A stretch of 50,337 nucleotides of DNA from a bacterium (GCA_030649055.1 JAUSGH010000012.1:1-50337); one strand, 5' to 3'. Positions 1 to 6,868 are shown, counted from the first letter of the stretch. Numbers and translations: made by a program. Notes: generated by a model from the letters alone, not told the origin.

Positions 1-615
1 GTGGATGTGGTCGCGGGAAATGTCGCAACAGCGAGTGGCACCGTTGATTTGATTAAGGCGGGAGCGGATGCGATTAAGGTGGGCATCGGGCCCGGGGCGG
101 CGTGTTCCACGCGCATCGTGGCGGGTTCCGGCGTGCCGCAATTTACGGCGGTCAAGGCGTGCGTTGAAGCGGCGAAGAAATACAATGTACCGATTATCGC
201 CGACGGCGGAATAAAAAATTCCGGTGACGTGGCAAAAGCCATTGGCGCAGGTGCCTCAGCGGTCATGATCGGCAACATGTTTGCGGGAAGTTTGGAATCG
301 CCCGGCGAGTATTACATTGAAGACGGGGGAGCATTTAAGATTTATCGCGGGCTTGCCTCGCGCGATGCTTCCATGGACCGCGGAGCGCGCGAAGCAAATG
401 CCGAGCGCGCCGACCGCGCGCCGGAGGGCATCGGCTACCGCGTCACGTATAAAGGAGAAGTGAAAAGAATCCTCGGCAATCTCGTGGACGGACTCCAGTC
501 CGGTATGAGTTACACTGGCGCCCGAAATTTAAAAGAATTTGCCGATAAAGCGGAATTTGTGCGGATGACCGATGCGGGTATGCGCGAAAGCGTGCCGCGG
601 AGCCATCAGCAGTAA
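1..615 (+). CDS. guaB: IMP dehydrogenase, C-terminal part (5'-truncated by window edge)
   Basis: IMP dehydrogenase oxidises IMP to XMP in guanine nucleotide synthesis in the cytoplasm. The visible 204 residues are the C-terminal half of the TIM barrel. They start at the conserved DVVAGNVAT strand, followed by the catalytic loop GPGAACSTRIVAGSGVPQ (Cys about residue 35 of the fragment), the phosphate-binding ADGGIKNSGD and IGNMFAGSLESPGE segments, and the flap ending in GMSYTGARNLKEF. The IVAGSGVPQ version of the loop favours IMPDH over GMP reductase. The GTG at base 1 is an internal codon, because the N-terminal barrel half and any CBS domains must lie upstream of the window. The next gene starts 63 bases downstream with its own TATAAT-like box. 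Confidence 0.93.
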   Translation: MDVVAGNVATASGTVDLIKAGADAIKVGIGPGAACSTRIVAGSGVPQFTAVKACVEAAKKYNVPIIADGGIKNSGDVAKAIGAGASAVMIGNMFAGSLESPGEYYIEDGGAFKIYRGLASRDASMDRGAREANAERADRAPEGIGYRVTYKGEVKRILGNLVDGLQSGMSYTGARNLKEFADKAEFVRMTDAGMRESVPRSHQQ

Positions 616-632
616 GGGCGGGGTGCGGGTGG

Positions 633-638
633 TATAAT
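633..638 (+). promoter_or_regulatory. Putative -10 box for the zinc-ribbon gene pair
   Basis: A perfect TATAAT lies 41 bases before the ATG at 679. No convincing -35 hexamer is seen 16-18 bases upstream. A strong ribosome-binding site (AAAGGAGGTG) lies between the box and the start. Confidence 0.5.
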
Positions 639-678
639 AAAAAATAGTGGGAGGCCGCATCGAGAAAGGAGGTGCGCG

Positions 679-948
679 ATGGAGACCATGGGCTTGCACG
701 TGCTTTGGGTTTTCGTGCGCGACTATCTTGCGGGAAAAAACGCTGACGCGCAGAACGTCACGCTTGCCCGGGATCTTGAGTGGCGCGGTATTACGGACGG
801 CGATCGTATCGCGAAGTTCACGTGTCCGCGGTGCCGGGAGCCGCTGTATTTCCTTGAAGGGTTCGGTCCGGCGTGTTCAGGTTTGCGTGGCGGTTGCGGA
901 TTGAAGGCGCCGCGCGGGAAGCGCGTGCCATTCGAGAAAAAGAATTAG
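679..948 (+). CDS. Small zinc-ribbon protein, first of a tandem pair
   Basis: An 89-residue protein of unknown function. The C-terminal half carries CPRCREP, then a single Cys in GPACSG and another in GGCG, a likely four-Cys zinc ribbon (roughly residues 50-80), and ends in a basic tail. No signal peptide or membrane segment is seen. The start is set by AAAGGAGGTG seven bases before the ATG. It is related to the next gene (959-1339), which shares the pattern CPRCR, FGP-CSG, GGCG-K-P, KR. The two are separated by ten bases and probably co-transcribed, pointing to a local duplication. No function is inferred beyond metal binding. Confidence 0.8.
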   Translation: METMGLHVLWVFVRDYLAGKNADAQNVTLARDLEWRGITDGDRIAKFTCPRCREPLYFLEGFGPACSGLRGGCGLKAPRGKRVPFEKKN

Positions 949-958
949 GAGATGCAGG

Positions 959-1339
959 ATGGCAATTACGGTTGATGACATCGCTGAAGCGGTGGACATT
1001 GAGGAAGTCATCCAGGAGTACATGGCGGGCGGGTTGGACAAAGAACAAACCCGGGAGATGCTCAAAGAGCTCATGAAGCTCAAGGTAAGCCCGGGTGACC
1101 GCCTACTGTTCCGTTACCCGGTGCCGGATCCGAATAATCCTGCGGTGCCGCCGCGCTGGTATGCCTACGCGGTACGGTGTCCGAGGTGCAGGAAGCCGTC
1201 CGTGTACTTCTTCCAGGACTTCGGTCCGGGGTGTTCGGGAATGGACGGCGGATGTGGCTATAAAGTGCCAAAGGAAAAGCGTCCGTGGTACGATCCGCCA
1301 TCGGATGTCAATCGTGGCAGGGCGCCATACAAAACATAA
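959..1339 (+). CDS. Small zinc-ribbon protein, second of a tandem pair
   Basis: A 126-residue protein whose C-terminal third repeats the zinc-ribbon signature of its neighbour (CPRCRKP, GPGCSG, GGCGYKVP, then a KRPWYDPP tail). The N-terminal 45 residues are acidic and probably helical (VDDIAEAVDIEEVIQEYMAGG) and are lacking in the first copy. An AGGAG motif overlapping the end of the upstream gene gives the start. A strong hairpin follows directly after the stop. The function is unknown; the ribbon could bind zinc and nucleic acid, but nothing beyond the cysteines supports that. Confidence 0.8.
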   Translation: MAITVDDIAEAVDIEEVIQEYMAGGLDKEQTREMLKELMKLKVSPGDRLLFRYPVPDPNNPAVPPRWYAYAVRCPRCRKPSVYFFQDFGPGCSGMDGGCGYKVPKEKRPWYDPPSDVNRGRAPYKT

Positions 1340-1385
1340 CGACCCCCAAGCTCGTGATGAGCAAGGGGGTCGTTCGCTTTTTGTT
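1338..1385. terminator. Rho-independent terminator, probably bidirectional
   Basis: The perfect stem AACGACCCCC / GGGGGTCGTT (1338-1347 with 1365-1374) is followed by CGCTTTTTGTTCTTT. It lies between the end of the + zinc-ribbon gene (1339) and the end of the convergent - strand gene (1395). Confidence 0.8.
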
Positions 1386-1394
1386 CTTTCGGAG

Positions 1395-2435
1395 TTAGTC
1401 CGCGCGGCCGTACTTCTTTTTGAGGTAGACCGTGTAGTCCGCCAGGAACTTCGGACCGAAGTTCCTCGGAGAGAAGGGGAGCGGCAGCCACTCTGCGGCC
1501 GAGGTTTTCCACGCACCGGTGATTGTGCCCTTCGTGTGTGTGAACAGGCGCACAGTAGGGTCGTAGTGTTTGCCGGTGAGAATGGCTCGCCTGATTGCGG
1601 CTCCGAGGAGCCGCTGTCGGTCGCGGTACATGACGCTGGGTGGCATCGTGCCATCGCCTTCGGCCACGATCATGACCGACTTGATGTAGGGATCCTTCGC
1701 GCGCCTCATGGCACGAACAGCATCTTCAACCGGATAGATCGGGTGAAAATCCTCCTCGTTGGACATCGCGCCGAAATACATCCGGTCGGTGACGGCGCTC
1801 TCGCCGGTCGCGATGGACACGAAGTAGTTCCGTAACGGGCACTTCAGGGGATCATGGGAGGGATTGTCCATCAGCGCCTCGCCTTCGCGGATCGTCTGCG
1901 TGATCGAGATGTTCAGGACGTCGATCTTCGAGAGCGGTACGCGTGCGTAGTCTTCAAAGAGCACGTCGGCGAGCGTCGCAATCACCGCGGTGCCGCCATC
2001 GGATGTTCCGCAGATGAGGATGCAATCCTCGCCTACGGTATCGCGCAGAAAGTCGCGACAGCCACCGCAGGGCATCGCGAACCGCTTGGGGGTTCCGGAT
2101 TTGTGCCCCGCGAGAATAACGAGCGCCGGAGTCACGGGGTTTTCGATGGAATTTTGCCGGGAGGCGAGTGCGGCAATCACGGCCACTTCAAGGTGAAGCG
2201 AGTCGCAGTTGCCGGACTCTACATTCTCGGATTGCGCGATCGCGAGCTCGCCGGCTCCTACGCAACCCTTCACGTGGTATCCGGAGAAGATCGGATTTCC
2301 GGATTTCGCCTCCGACGCGCGCGTAAGGAGCATGAGGTAGTACGGCGCCATCACGCGCTCCACCTTCGTAAGCGGCCGGAGCGAATGTTCGCCGTTCTTC
2401 GTGATCACAAGCCGCATCAGTTCCCACTTCGGCAT
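1395..2435 (-). CDS. Two-domain cytidine-deaminase-like protein
   Basis: A 346-residue cytosolic protein. The N-terminal half has a complete CDA-type zinc site: a His/Glu pair in LHLEVAVIAAL and PCGGCRDFL with two Cys ligands. The C-terminal half looks like a second CDA fold without ligands: YPVEDAV stands where His-Ala-Glu is expected, and PPSVMYRDRQRL where PCGxCRQ is expected. This resembles the catalytic-plus-dead domain design of enterobacterial Cdd, although overall length and spacing differ. Deamination of cytidine or deoxycytidine is the likeliest activity; another nucleoside or base is possible. An upstream in-frame ATG at 2459 exists, but CGAAAGGAG sits correctly only for the ATG at 2435. 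Confidence 0.75.
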   Translation of the reverse strand: MPKWELMRLVITKNGEHSLRPLTKVERVMAPYYLMLLTRASEAKSGNPIFSGYHVKGCVGAGELAIAQSENVESGNCDSLHLEVAVIAALASRQNSIENPVTPALVILAGHKSGTPKRFAMPCGGCRDFLRDTVGEDCILICGTSDGGTAVIATLADVLFEDYARVPLSKIDVLNISITQTIREGEALMDNPSHDPLKCPLRNYFVSIATGESAVTDRMYFGAMSNEEDFHPIYPVEDAVRAMRRAKDPYIKSVMIVAEGDGTMPPSVMYRDRQRLLGAAIRRAILTGKHYDPTVRLFTHTKGTITGAWKTSAAEWLPLPFSPRNFGPKFLADYTVYLKKKYGRAD

Positions 2436-2516
2436 GGTTGTCTCCTTTCGTTTGTTCATACCTTTAATAGCAGTGCTACAAGGATACTAATGCGTTTTTG
2501 TGAAATATACAACTTG

Positions 2517-2535
2517 GCGGAGGGGGTGGGAGTCG
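2517..2535 (-). repeat. 19-bp direct copy of the tRNA-Ser(CGA) 3' end
   Basis: The 19 bases at 2517-2535 are identical to 2651-2669, which cover the T-arm 3' strand and acceptor of the tRNA-Ser at 2652-2736. The copy lies downstream of the tRNA on its own strand and is followed by CA, so it even ends in GCCA. No complete tRNA can be folded around it. Confidence 0.75.
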
Positions 2536-2559
2536 CCTCTCATTTTTGCTACAACTCGA

Positions 2560-2606
2560 GACCTTCGCTCCCTCTTCGGGAGCTGCGGCCCGCGGTTCGA
2601 ATCCGT
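2560..2606 (+). other. tRNA-like fragment (T-arm and stem) before a terminator
   Basis: On the + strand a hairpin GCTCCC-TCTT-CGGGAGC is followed by GCGGTTCGAATCCGT, which looks like a tRNA T-arm, and then CACCAG. No matching acceptor, D-arm or sensible anticodon arm could be assembled, so this is treated as a remnant, not a gene. Together with the tRNA-Ser 3' copy it fills the space 2517-2612. Confidence 0.35.
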
Positions 2607-2612
2607 CACCAG

Positions 2613-2650
2613 AAAAATTTGGCGTGGCATGAATGCCATCCCAAATTTTT
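2613..2650. terminator. Hairpin terminator between tRNA-Ser and tRNA-like fragment
   Basis: AAAAATTTGG at 2613-2622 pairs with CCAAATTTTT at 2641-2650, enclosing a second stem TGGCAT/ATGCCA. U-tracts form on both strands, so it can stop transcription in either direction, including from the - strand tRNA-Ser. Confidence 0.7.
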
Positions 2651-2651
2651 G

Positions 2652-2736
2652 CGGAGGGGGTGGGAGTCGAACCCACGATGCCTTGCGGCATACCGGTTTT
2701 CGAAACCGGCGCAATCGGCCACTATGCGACCCCTCC
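2652..2736 (-). tRNA. tRNA-Ser (anticodon CGA)
   Basis: A type II tRNA. The acceptor GGAGGGG pairs with CCCCTCC with discriminator G. The D-arm begins GCATAGTGG. The anticodon arm is CCGGT-TTCGAAA-ACCGG with anticodon CGA. A long variable arm (ATGCC/GGCAT) and T-loop TTCGACT follow. CCA is not encoded. Confidence 0.95.
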
Positions 2737-2803
2737 AAATCAACGTCTTCAGTATAACGAAATTGCACAAAAGGTCAAAAAGTGATAAGGTATGAAGGAA
2801 ATT

Positions 2804-2876
2804 GCCCTCGTAGTTCAACGGATCAGAACAGTCCCGTCCTAAGGGATAGATCGAGGTTCGATTCCTCGCGAGGGCA
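2804..2876 (+). tRNA. tRNA-Arg (anticodon CCU)
   Basis: The acceptor GCCCTCG pairs with CGAGGGC, discriminator A. The anticodon loop GTCCTAA gives CCU. The T-arm is CGAGG-TTCGATT-CCTCG. CCA is not encoded. Confidence 0.93.
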
Positions 2877-2947
2877 CATCGGGCTTTAAGCTTTTGTTTA
2901 TCCCTGCTACGCTTGAAGTAGCACGGGATATTTTTGGAGGGAGACCG

Positions 2948-3925
2948 ATGATTGAGCGGCTGAATCTCATCAAAGGGCCGGAAGGTGAAGGAGCCGGCAA
3001 ACCGGACATCATGGAAATGATGGACGTGAACGCCGCCGGAATCCTCGTGCGCCGGTTGCTGCGGTATACGCTTCGGGAGTACAATGAGCGTGCCATGCGC
3101 GAGTCGCTTAGCAAGCGATTCGTGCGTCACACAAAGCACTTGGTCGCGATGCAGGCCGCGCACATAGAGCGTGTGCTCTGGAATGGCAACGCGCTTACGC
3201 GCCGGCTGCTCATCGGCATTCCGCCGAAGGAGCGCACGGAGAACGAGGAAGAAACGCTCATGAATCGGATCCGCGAGGTTGAATTCGCGCTTCTGATGCA
3301 TGAGTGTGCCAAGATGAATCCCAAGTGTCGTGGCGGCGTGAACCCCGACCGTCACATGGAGGAAACGTGCAACGATACGCTGACCTTCCTCGCTGACTAC
3401 CGCAGGAAGCGCAAGCCGCTGGCCGATCGGATCGCCGCGATGGTAGAGGTTTCCGGGTCGCCGTACTCCATATACGCGAAGCACACCGGCACGCGCACGC
3501 CGGCGACGGTTGAAGAGGCCATCGTCTTCGCGGCAGTGAACTTGGATGCAATTGACTTCTGGGGCGCGCGCGACATCGTGTGGATCCGCCAGCATCCGGA
3601 AATGCTGGGTGGGGAGAGTCTGGAACCCGAGCATGTCCGGGAGTCGCTGGAGTTCGCCAAGCGCATGTGCGACGACGCGGCGAAGCGAGTGAACAGTCTG
3701 AATCTCCGCAAGTTGGACGGGGCCGAAAAGAAATCCATCGCGGATTTCGGCATTGCGTACTGGCGCCGGAGCGAACAATTCTTCGCGTTCGTTGAAGAGT
3801 GGTCTCCGCAGAGCTTCGTTGAGTTCCGCGGCGCATGTACTGCATTCCTTCGCGCGGAATTCGGAAAACGCATCACGCGTCCCGAGTGGAACGTCGGTTC
3901 GCGCATGCCCAACATACACGACTGA
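2948..3925 (+). CDS. Protein of unknown function, His-rich helical
   Basis: A 325-residue soluble protein I do not recognise. It is strongly helical and charged, with clustered His residues (RHTKHLVAMQAAH about 60-72; LLMHECAKMNP about 118-128) and a later AVNLDAIDFWGARD segment (about 195). That spacing faintly recalls HD-type metal hydrolases, but no HD dyad is present, so this is only a suggestion. The start at 2948 is chosen because GGAGGGAG lies six bases upstream; an upstream in-frame ATG at 2894 lacks a ribosome site and lies close behind the tRNA. A hairpin terminator follows the stop. Confidence 0.7.
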   Translation: MIERLNLIKGPEGEGAGKPDIMEMMDVNAAGILVRRLLRYTLREYNERAMRESLSKRFVRHTKHLVAMQAAHIERVLWNGNALTRRLLIGIPPKERTENEEETLMNRIREVEFALLMHECAKMNPKCRGGVNPDRHMEETCNDTLTFLADYRRKRKPLADRIAAMVEVSGSPYSIYAKHTGTRTPATVEEAIVFAAVNLDAIDFWGARDIVWIRQHPEMLGGESLEPEHVRESLEFAKRMCDDAAKRVNSLNLRKLDGAEKKSIADFGIAYWRRSEQFFAFVEEWSPQSFVEFRGACTAFLRAEFGKRITRPEWNVGSRMPNIHD

Positions 3926-3968
3926 CTGCCGTGCTTTTCTTCGGAAGAGTGCGGCAGTTCAATTTTTA
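3924..3968 (+). terminator. Rho-independent terminator
   Basis: GACTGCCG pairs with CGGCAGTT (3924-3931 with 3952-3959), with an inner TCTTC/GAAGA stem, followed by CAATTTTTATA. Confidence 0.75.
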
Positions 3969-3979
3969 TACGGCCCGTT

Positions 3980-4013
3980 CTTATGCTGGTGTTCTTGAGA
4001 ACACCAGCATAAG
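3980..4013. repeat. Perfect 16-bp inverted repeat with 2-base centre
   Basis: 3980-3995 is the exact reverse complement of 3998-4013, around the central core TTCTTGAGAA. No T-run follows on either strand, so it is not a normal terminator. The same core sits in the palindrome at 25580-25619. It could be an operator or a dsRNA-forming hairpin. The rest of 4014-4094 shows nothing else. Confidence 0.8.
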
Positions 4014-4094
4014 GAATCGGAGATGGTGCGGGTGCTTTTGAAAAAAGTTTGATATGGTGCTATGCTGTATGCAAAACAGAAAAGCCGATAAGAA

Positions 4095-4165
4095 GGGCCT
4101 ATAGTGAAGCGGTATCACGGATCCATGGCATGGATCAAGTTGGGGTTCGACTCCCCATAGGTCCA
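4095..4165 (+). tRNA. tRNA-Ala (anticodon GGC)
   Basis: The acceptor GGGCCTA pairs with TAGGTCC and contains the G3-U70 wobble that identifies alanine tRNAs; discriminator A. Anticodon loop ATGGCAT gives GGC. T-loop TTCGACT. CCA is not encoded. A protein gene starts five bases after the discriminator. Confidence 0.95.
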
Positions 4166-4170
4166 CGAAT

Positions 4171-4398
4171 ATGTCTGAATATCTTGAACAAGAAGAAGAT
4201 GAAGAGGGCGGCTTTGACGCCGAAGCCGCCGAACAACAGGAATCGGTGCGGTTGGAAGGCGTTGCGCGGGAGATTGACTCGGCCGCAAGTTTTCCGATGC
4301 TCTTTGGCATTGGGTTAATCACCTCGCTTTTTAATCGTCCGGCGAAAAACAAAGAAGAGGAACCAAAACCCAAAAACAATGAACGGAGAGCTGCGTGA
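4171..4398 (+). CDS. Small acidic protein directly behind tRNA-Ala
   Basis: A 75-residue protein: a Glu/Asp-rich N-terminus (about 1-33), a short hydrophobic stretch FPMLFGIGLITSLF (about 41-54) too short to be a sure membrane anchor, and a Lys/Glu/Pro-rich tail. It starts five bases after tRNA-Ala with no ribosome-binding site, so 3' processing of the tRNA would leave a nearly leaderless message. Its 3' end overlaps the next start by 20 bases, suggesting translational coupling. The function is unknown. Confidence 0.6.
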   Translation: MSEYLEQEEDEEGGFDAEAAEQQESVRLEGVAREIDSAASFPMLFGIGLITSLFNRPAKNKEEEPKPKNNERRAA

Positions 4399-4645
4399 AA
4401 AAATACGGCAATATATTTTGCAATCGCCGCTTGCGTTAATGGACAAAGCGGAGTTTTCGGATTTCCTTTCGCGCGCGAAGGAAGATGAGCTCGCGCCACT
4501 TGTTCAATTGTTTGAGAAAGACGCGAGTTGGGTCACAAAACTTTTTCATAACTACCAAGATAAAAAAGCCGCGTTTGCCAGCCGCGACCCGAAGCTATGG
4601 GAGAAAATTTTAGACGAGGAAGAGCGAATGCTCCGCGAGCGTTAG
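4379..4645 (+). CDS. Small helical protein of unknown function
   Basis: An 88-residue, all-helical charged protein (starts MNGELREKIRQYIL, ends EKILDEEERMLRER). It overlaps the preceding gene by 20 bases in another frame, and its stop overlaps the convergent gene at 4642 by four bases. No motif is recognised. Tight overlap with the preceding gene suggests the two small products act together. Confidence 0.65.
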   Translation: MNGELREKIRQYILQSPLALMDKAEFSDFLSRAKEDELAPLVQLFEKDASWVTKLFHNYQDKKAAFASRDPKLWEKILDEEERMLRER

Positions 4646-5691
4646 CCTAAGAGGCTTCGTATCTTTCCGCGTACTTCACTGATGAGTGCGTTAAGGCGGC
4701 TATAGTCGGCCGGATATCCGACGAGTTCCATAAATCCGGCACCAGAAACGGTTTTTTCGCCTATTGTGCCGGATACATCCACGGGACCCTCCCAATAATT
4801 CATTCCGGCGAGGAGCAGTTCTTCGTCGGCGAGTGGCGCGTGCGCGGAAAGACGTATGGCGGCGTCCGGTATAGAGATGTCCCATGAGAGGGGATACTCG
4901 GCGTTTGTGCGCGGACTTTTCCATATATCCGTGCCGGGCGTGAGTGTAAGTTGAGTATAGTGCGCGCTTGTGCCATCCGGTCGTAATACATCAACGAGCC
5001 CTTCTTTTTTCTCGCCGTTCTGATACTCCACGCACATGAGGTCGATGCCGTCGTGCAGTTGCAACGAGAACCAATTCCACCGGTCGCGCGCGTATGGGAC
5101 ATTCGCCCATTGGTGATCCATCCACGCCTTGCCTTCAATCGCAATCCAATTGCCATCAACGAGAATGGAACCTGTGACACGCAAATCCGTCAGCGAATAG
5201 TAATAACTTTCGCGTCCGGCAACAGAAATAAAACCCGTGCCCGCCTCAAGGAGGGGTTGTTTTTGTGAGACGAGCGAGAGATTGAGATTTTTTGATTTGA
5301 GTTGATACGTGAACGGCGCGGTTTCGGTGATTTCTGTCGGCACCTCATGGCGGGTCAGTGGGTCATGGTATGAAACGTAGAGCAGGGGATTCCCGAAGCT
5401 CTCGCGCGAAATAAACACCACATGCTGCGCGTCTTTGAGTGCGGTTTGTTTGGTGATGTTGGAAAGTACCGCGTGCGCGAAATACGCGTGCGGCATGTGG
5501 CTTTGCAGCGGCAAACTTTTTAAGAACGGAATTTTCGCCTTCGCCACGTCGGCGCGGAAAAGACAGTTGGTGAAACTGTACCGATTGCCGGAAGCATCAC
5601 GCAAATGGCCGTTCCAATACCACCATTCAATCGTGGCGTCGTGCGATTGCTCGTCGCTGGGAAAAACGATTGGCGTTGGAGGGTTCGGCAT
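4642..5691 (-). CDS. CrtC/AttH-type lipocalin-like protein
   Basis: A 349-residue protein beginning with IEWWYWNGHLRD (residues 20-31), the hallmark of the hydroxyneurosporene synthase (CrtC) / AttH family. Further support comes from DHQWAN in the middle (WMDHQWANVPYARDRWNWFSLQL) and YWEGPVDVSG near the end, as in the double-lipocalin fold. Known members hydrate carotenoids (CrtC) or accompany AttEFG transporters. Neither carotenoid genes nor such a transporter are nearby, so only the fold is assigned. There is no signal peptide. A TATACT box ends ten bases before the ATG and no SD is seen, suggesting a nearly leaderless transcript. Confidence 0.78.
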   Translation of the reverse strand: MPNPPTPIVFPSDEQSHDATIEWWYWNGHLRDASGNRYSFTNCLFRADVAKAKIPFLKSLPLQSHMPHAYFAHAVLSNITKQTALKDAQHVVFISRESFGNPLLYVSYHDPLTRHEVPTEITETAPFTYQLKSKNLNLSLVSQKQPLLEAGTGFISVAGRESYYYSLTDLRVTGSILVDGNWIAIEGKAWMDHQWANVPYARDRWNWFSLQLHDGIDLMCVEYQNGEKKEGLVDVLRPDGTSAHYTQLTLTPGTDIWKSPRTNAEYPLSWDISIPDAAIRLSAHAPLADEELLLAGMNYWEGPVDVSGTIGEKTVSGAGFMELVGYPADYSRLNALISEVRGKIRSLLG

Positions 5692-5745
5692 ATGTTTTCC
5701 AGTATACTGCTTTACGACGCCACGGCGCTACTTACATAAAGAAGT

Positions 5746-5773
5746 GGCCCGAGGCGCTGGTGCGCCTCGGGCC
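5746..5773 (-). terminator. Strong GC hairpin after the HD gene
   Basis: GGCCCGAGGCGC pairs with GCGCCTCGGGCC around TGGT. On the - strand it is followed by ACTTCTTTAT, a weak U-tract. It lies between the HD gene end (5805) and the next - strand start (5691). Confidence 0.65.
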
Positions 5774-5804
5774 GGTATAAACCGCGTTCGAACATGTGAC
5801 TTGT

Positions 5805-6476
5805 CTACGTCTCGGTTCCCGTGAGGAGCGCGACGAGCTCGGCGGCCTCGGCGATCTTCTCCTCGATGATGGGCGCCGGAAACTTCGCCTTTGCCCATTC
5901 GGTGGAGAACTTGAGGTTTTTGTGGAATGGCCCCTGGAGCTTGAGCACTTCGAGGGGCGTCTTGCCCCACTCGGTCGCGAGGCCGAAGACCACCTGCTGG
6001 ATCCACGCGACGCTGAGCGCCTGACTCAAGTCCGCGTCGCGGAGAATCTGTCCCGAAAGACCAACCGCTTCCGATGGTGATGTGTGCGGGAACTCGGTGG
6101 CCTTGATGAGCTCCGCGATGTTCTCGAACTCACCCGCGTCTTCGGGGGCGAGATGTTGTTTCAGTCCCGCGATGGCCCGTTCGATGTTTGCTGCGTCGGG
6201 ACCGGGCACGCCAGTGTGGTCGAAGTCATGGAAGAGCGCCGCGATGAGGAGTGTGCGCACCTCGCGCTTCGTGAGCGTCGTGTCATAGAACATGCACGCG
6301 TTGTAGCACAGCCATAGCACGTGGCACATGTGCCGGAAGTTGTGGTACGGGTTGCACAGGTTTTCCGCGCGGTTGAAGACCGATCGGAAGTAGCTGACGA
6401 GATTGCCCTCGTAGCGTCCCGTCGCGTTGTTGATGATGGCGGGAATACTGCCGCAGATCTCCAGTGTGGAGCCCAT
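5805..6476 (-). CDS. HD-domain phosphodiesterase-like protein
   Basis: A 223-residue cytosolic protein with metal-binding motifs in the order of class I cyclic-nucleotide phosphodiesterases: YHNFRHMCHV (about 44-53), the HD motif AALFHDFDHTGVPGPDAAN (about 80-98, reading HDxxH-G like the PDE signature) and a later RDADLSQAL (about 146) supplying the distal Asp. Hydrolysis of a cyclic nucleotide or other phosphoester is the best guess; substrate cannot be read. It is shorter than eukaryotic PDE catalytic domains (about 330 residues). AAGGAGG lies five bases before the ATG. Confidence 0.75.
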   Translation of the reverse strand: MGSTLEICGSIPAIINNATGRYEGNLVSYFRSVFNRAENLCNPYHNFRHMCHVLWLCYNACMFYDTTLTKREVRTLLIAALFHDFDHTGVPGPDAANIERAIAGLKQHLAPEDAGEFENIAELIKATEFPHTSPSEAVGLSGQILRDADLSQALSVAWIQQVVFGLATEWGKTPLEVLKLQGPFHKNLKFSTEWAKAKFPAPIIEEKIAEAAELVALLTGTET

Positions 6477-6564
6477 GTTGGCCTCCTTGGTAAGGTGCCG
6501 CTAATCTCCCCAAACAACAGCGTCTGAGGTTGCGCTTATGCTAACACGCCGACGCCGATTAAGC

Positions 6565-6598
6565 AAACGGCTCAACGGCGCCTCCCGTTGAGCCGTTT
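6565..6598. terminator. 14-bp hairpin upstream of the HD gene
   Basis: AAACGGCTCAACGG (6565-6578) pairs with CCGTTGAGCCGTTT (6585-6598). The U-tract is poor on both strands. It probably separates tRNA-Ser(UGA), further upstream on the - strand, from the HD gene. A second weaker hairpin (GCGGT...GAGACCC/GGGTCT...ACCGC) lies at about 6620-6650. Nothing else is seen in 6477-6667. Confidence 0.5.
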
Positions 6599-6667
6599 GG
6601 AGTTATTCAAACTCAAGCTTGCGGTCCCCGAGACCCTTTCGGGTCTACCGCATTTTCCCGCGCAAAG

Positions 6668-6754
6668 CGGTGGGGGTGAGATTCGAACTCACGGTACCCT
6701 TTCAGGTACAGCAGTTTTCAAGACTGCCGCCTTAAACCACTCGGCCACCCCACC
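6668..6754 (-). tRNA. tRNA-Ser (anticodon UGA)
   Basis: A type II tRNA. Acceptor GGTGGGG pairs with CCCCACC, discriminator G. The anticodon arm GCAGT-CTTGAAA-ACTGC gives UGA. Variable arm TACC/GGTA; T-arm GTGAG-TTCGAAT-CTCAC. CCA is not encoded. Confidence 0.95.
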
Positions 6755-6868
6755 GTTGGCTCTAGCATAGCCTAAAACAGTAAGTTGTCGCAATACTCGG
6801 GGTTGTATAGATAACTTCTCTATGATAGTATTTGCCTCAGTGAAGGCGTAAACGACAAGGAGGTTCCC

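Noticed and set aside
2517-2605. A second tRNA or tmRNA near tRNA-Ser(CGA)
   Set aside because: A T-arm and a 3' end can be seen, but no consistent acceptor, D-arm or anticodon arm, and no tag-peptide frame.
1854-2795. Long + strand open frame opposite the deaminase-like gene and across tRNA-Ser
   Set aside because: It is antisense to a gene with clear CDA motifs, runs through a tRNA gene and lacks any recognisable domain or ribosome site.
2606-3919. 437-codon - strand frame opposite the 2948-3925 gene
   Set aside because: It runs through two tRNA genes and a terminator; the + strand frame has a strong SD and a terminator of its own.
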